This document shows positions 21,639 through 21,705 of a stretch of 21,705 nucleotides of DNA, one piece after another. Position 1 is the stretch's first letter, and each line of letters begins with the position of its first letter. Where the stretch lies: positions 1-21,705 of IMG/VR virus record IMGVR_UViG_3300030328_000995. The stretch is one strand, 5' to 3'. The notes under the pieces were generated by a model. That model saw nothing but the letters and a program-made list of their open reading frames with translations, was not told the origin of the DNA and ran no database searches. This DNA is from a virus. The position numbers and the translations under genes were made by a program.

Positions 21639-21705
21639 TTTTTATCTTAAATAAACTCAATACTTGTAAGCTGTGACTAAAAAAATATCGGTCGTCAAAT
21701 CACCA

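Noticed and set aside
1-21705. tRNA genes, CRISPR arrays, insertion sequences or att sites
   Set aside because: None was seen: no cloverleaf, no spaced direct repeats, no transposase or integrase. A cos site near TerS is expected for a GpA-type terminase, but no diagnostic sequence is visible in 21639-21705.
21639-21705. Promoter-like TTGACG on the - strand near the right edge
   Set aside because: No -10 box lies at suitable spacing behind it, and the region is cut by the window edge.

Overview
The window looks like a large part of the genome of a tailed, lambda-like siphophage of Gram-negative bacteria. Base composition is AT-rich. The protein styles (S74 tail fibre, gpJ-type tip, GTA-type holin) resemble those of phages from marine surveys, but the host cannot be named from sequence alone. 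No integrase, repressor, tRNA or host gene is visible, so lifestyle is undecided.

Layout. On the + strand at the left edge are the C-terminal end of a YqaJ-type exonuclease/recombinase (bases 1-411) and, overlapping it by 8 nt, a GIY-YIG homing endonuclease (404-1141). These meet the leftward late module tail to tail, sharing one CTAG palindrome for both stop codons. Everything from 1138 to 21638 except one gene is on the - strand and is transcribed right to left. The order is that of the lambda morphogenesis operon: a small basic protein, TerS (Nu1-like), TerL (A-like), gpW-like joining protein, portal (B-like), a fused S78 prohead protease plus HK97-fold capsid protein (C/E-like), two small head-completion proteins (FI/FII-like positions), tail terminator (U/Z-like), a 45-aa ORF, tail tube (V-like), tail assembly chaperone G with a -1 frameshift extension T, short tape measure (H), M-, L- and K-like tip proteins, a gpI/gpJ-like fused tip protein, an S74 tail fibre, three small proteins, and a lysis cassette (XhlA-like coiled-coil/membrane protein, MscS-like membrane protein, 3-TM holin, GH24 lysozyme).

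The one exception is a 148-aa gene of unknown function on the + strand at 18746-19192, between TerL and gpW. It has its own Shine-Dalgarno site, a candidate promoter, an adjacent 14-bp perfect palindrome and a strong intrinsic terminator, so it looks like an autonomous cargo (moron) gene.

The genes most worth a second look are the minimal MscS-like protein in the lysis cassette, the autonomous 148-aa gene, the G/GT frameshift, the hairpin behind the capsid gene, and a 30-aa leader ORF with a near-perfect Shine-Dalgarno site ahead of the capsid gene. All assignments come from reading the sequence against remembered family patterns; no database search was run.
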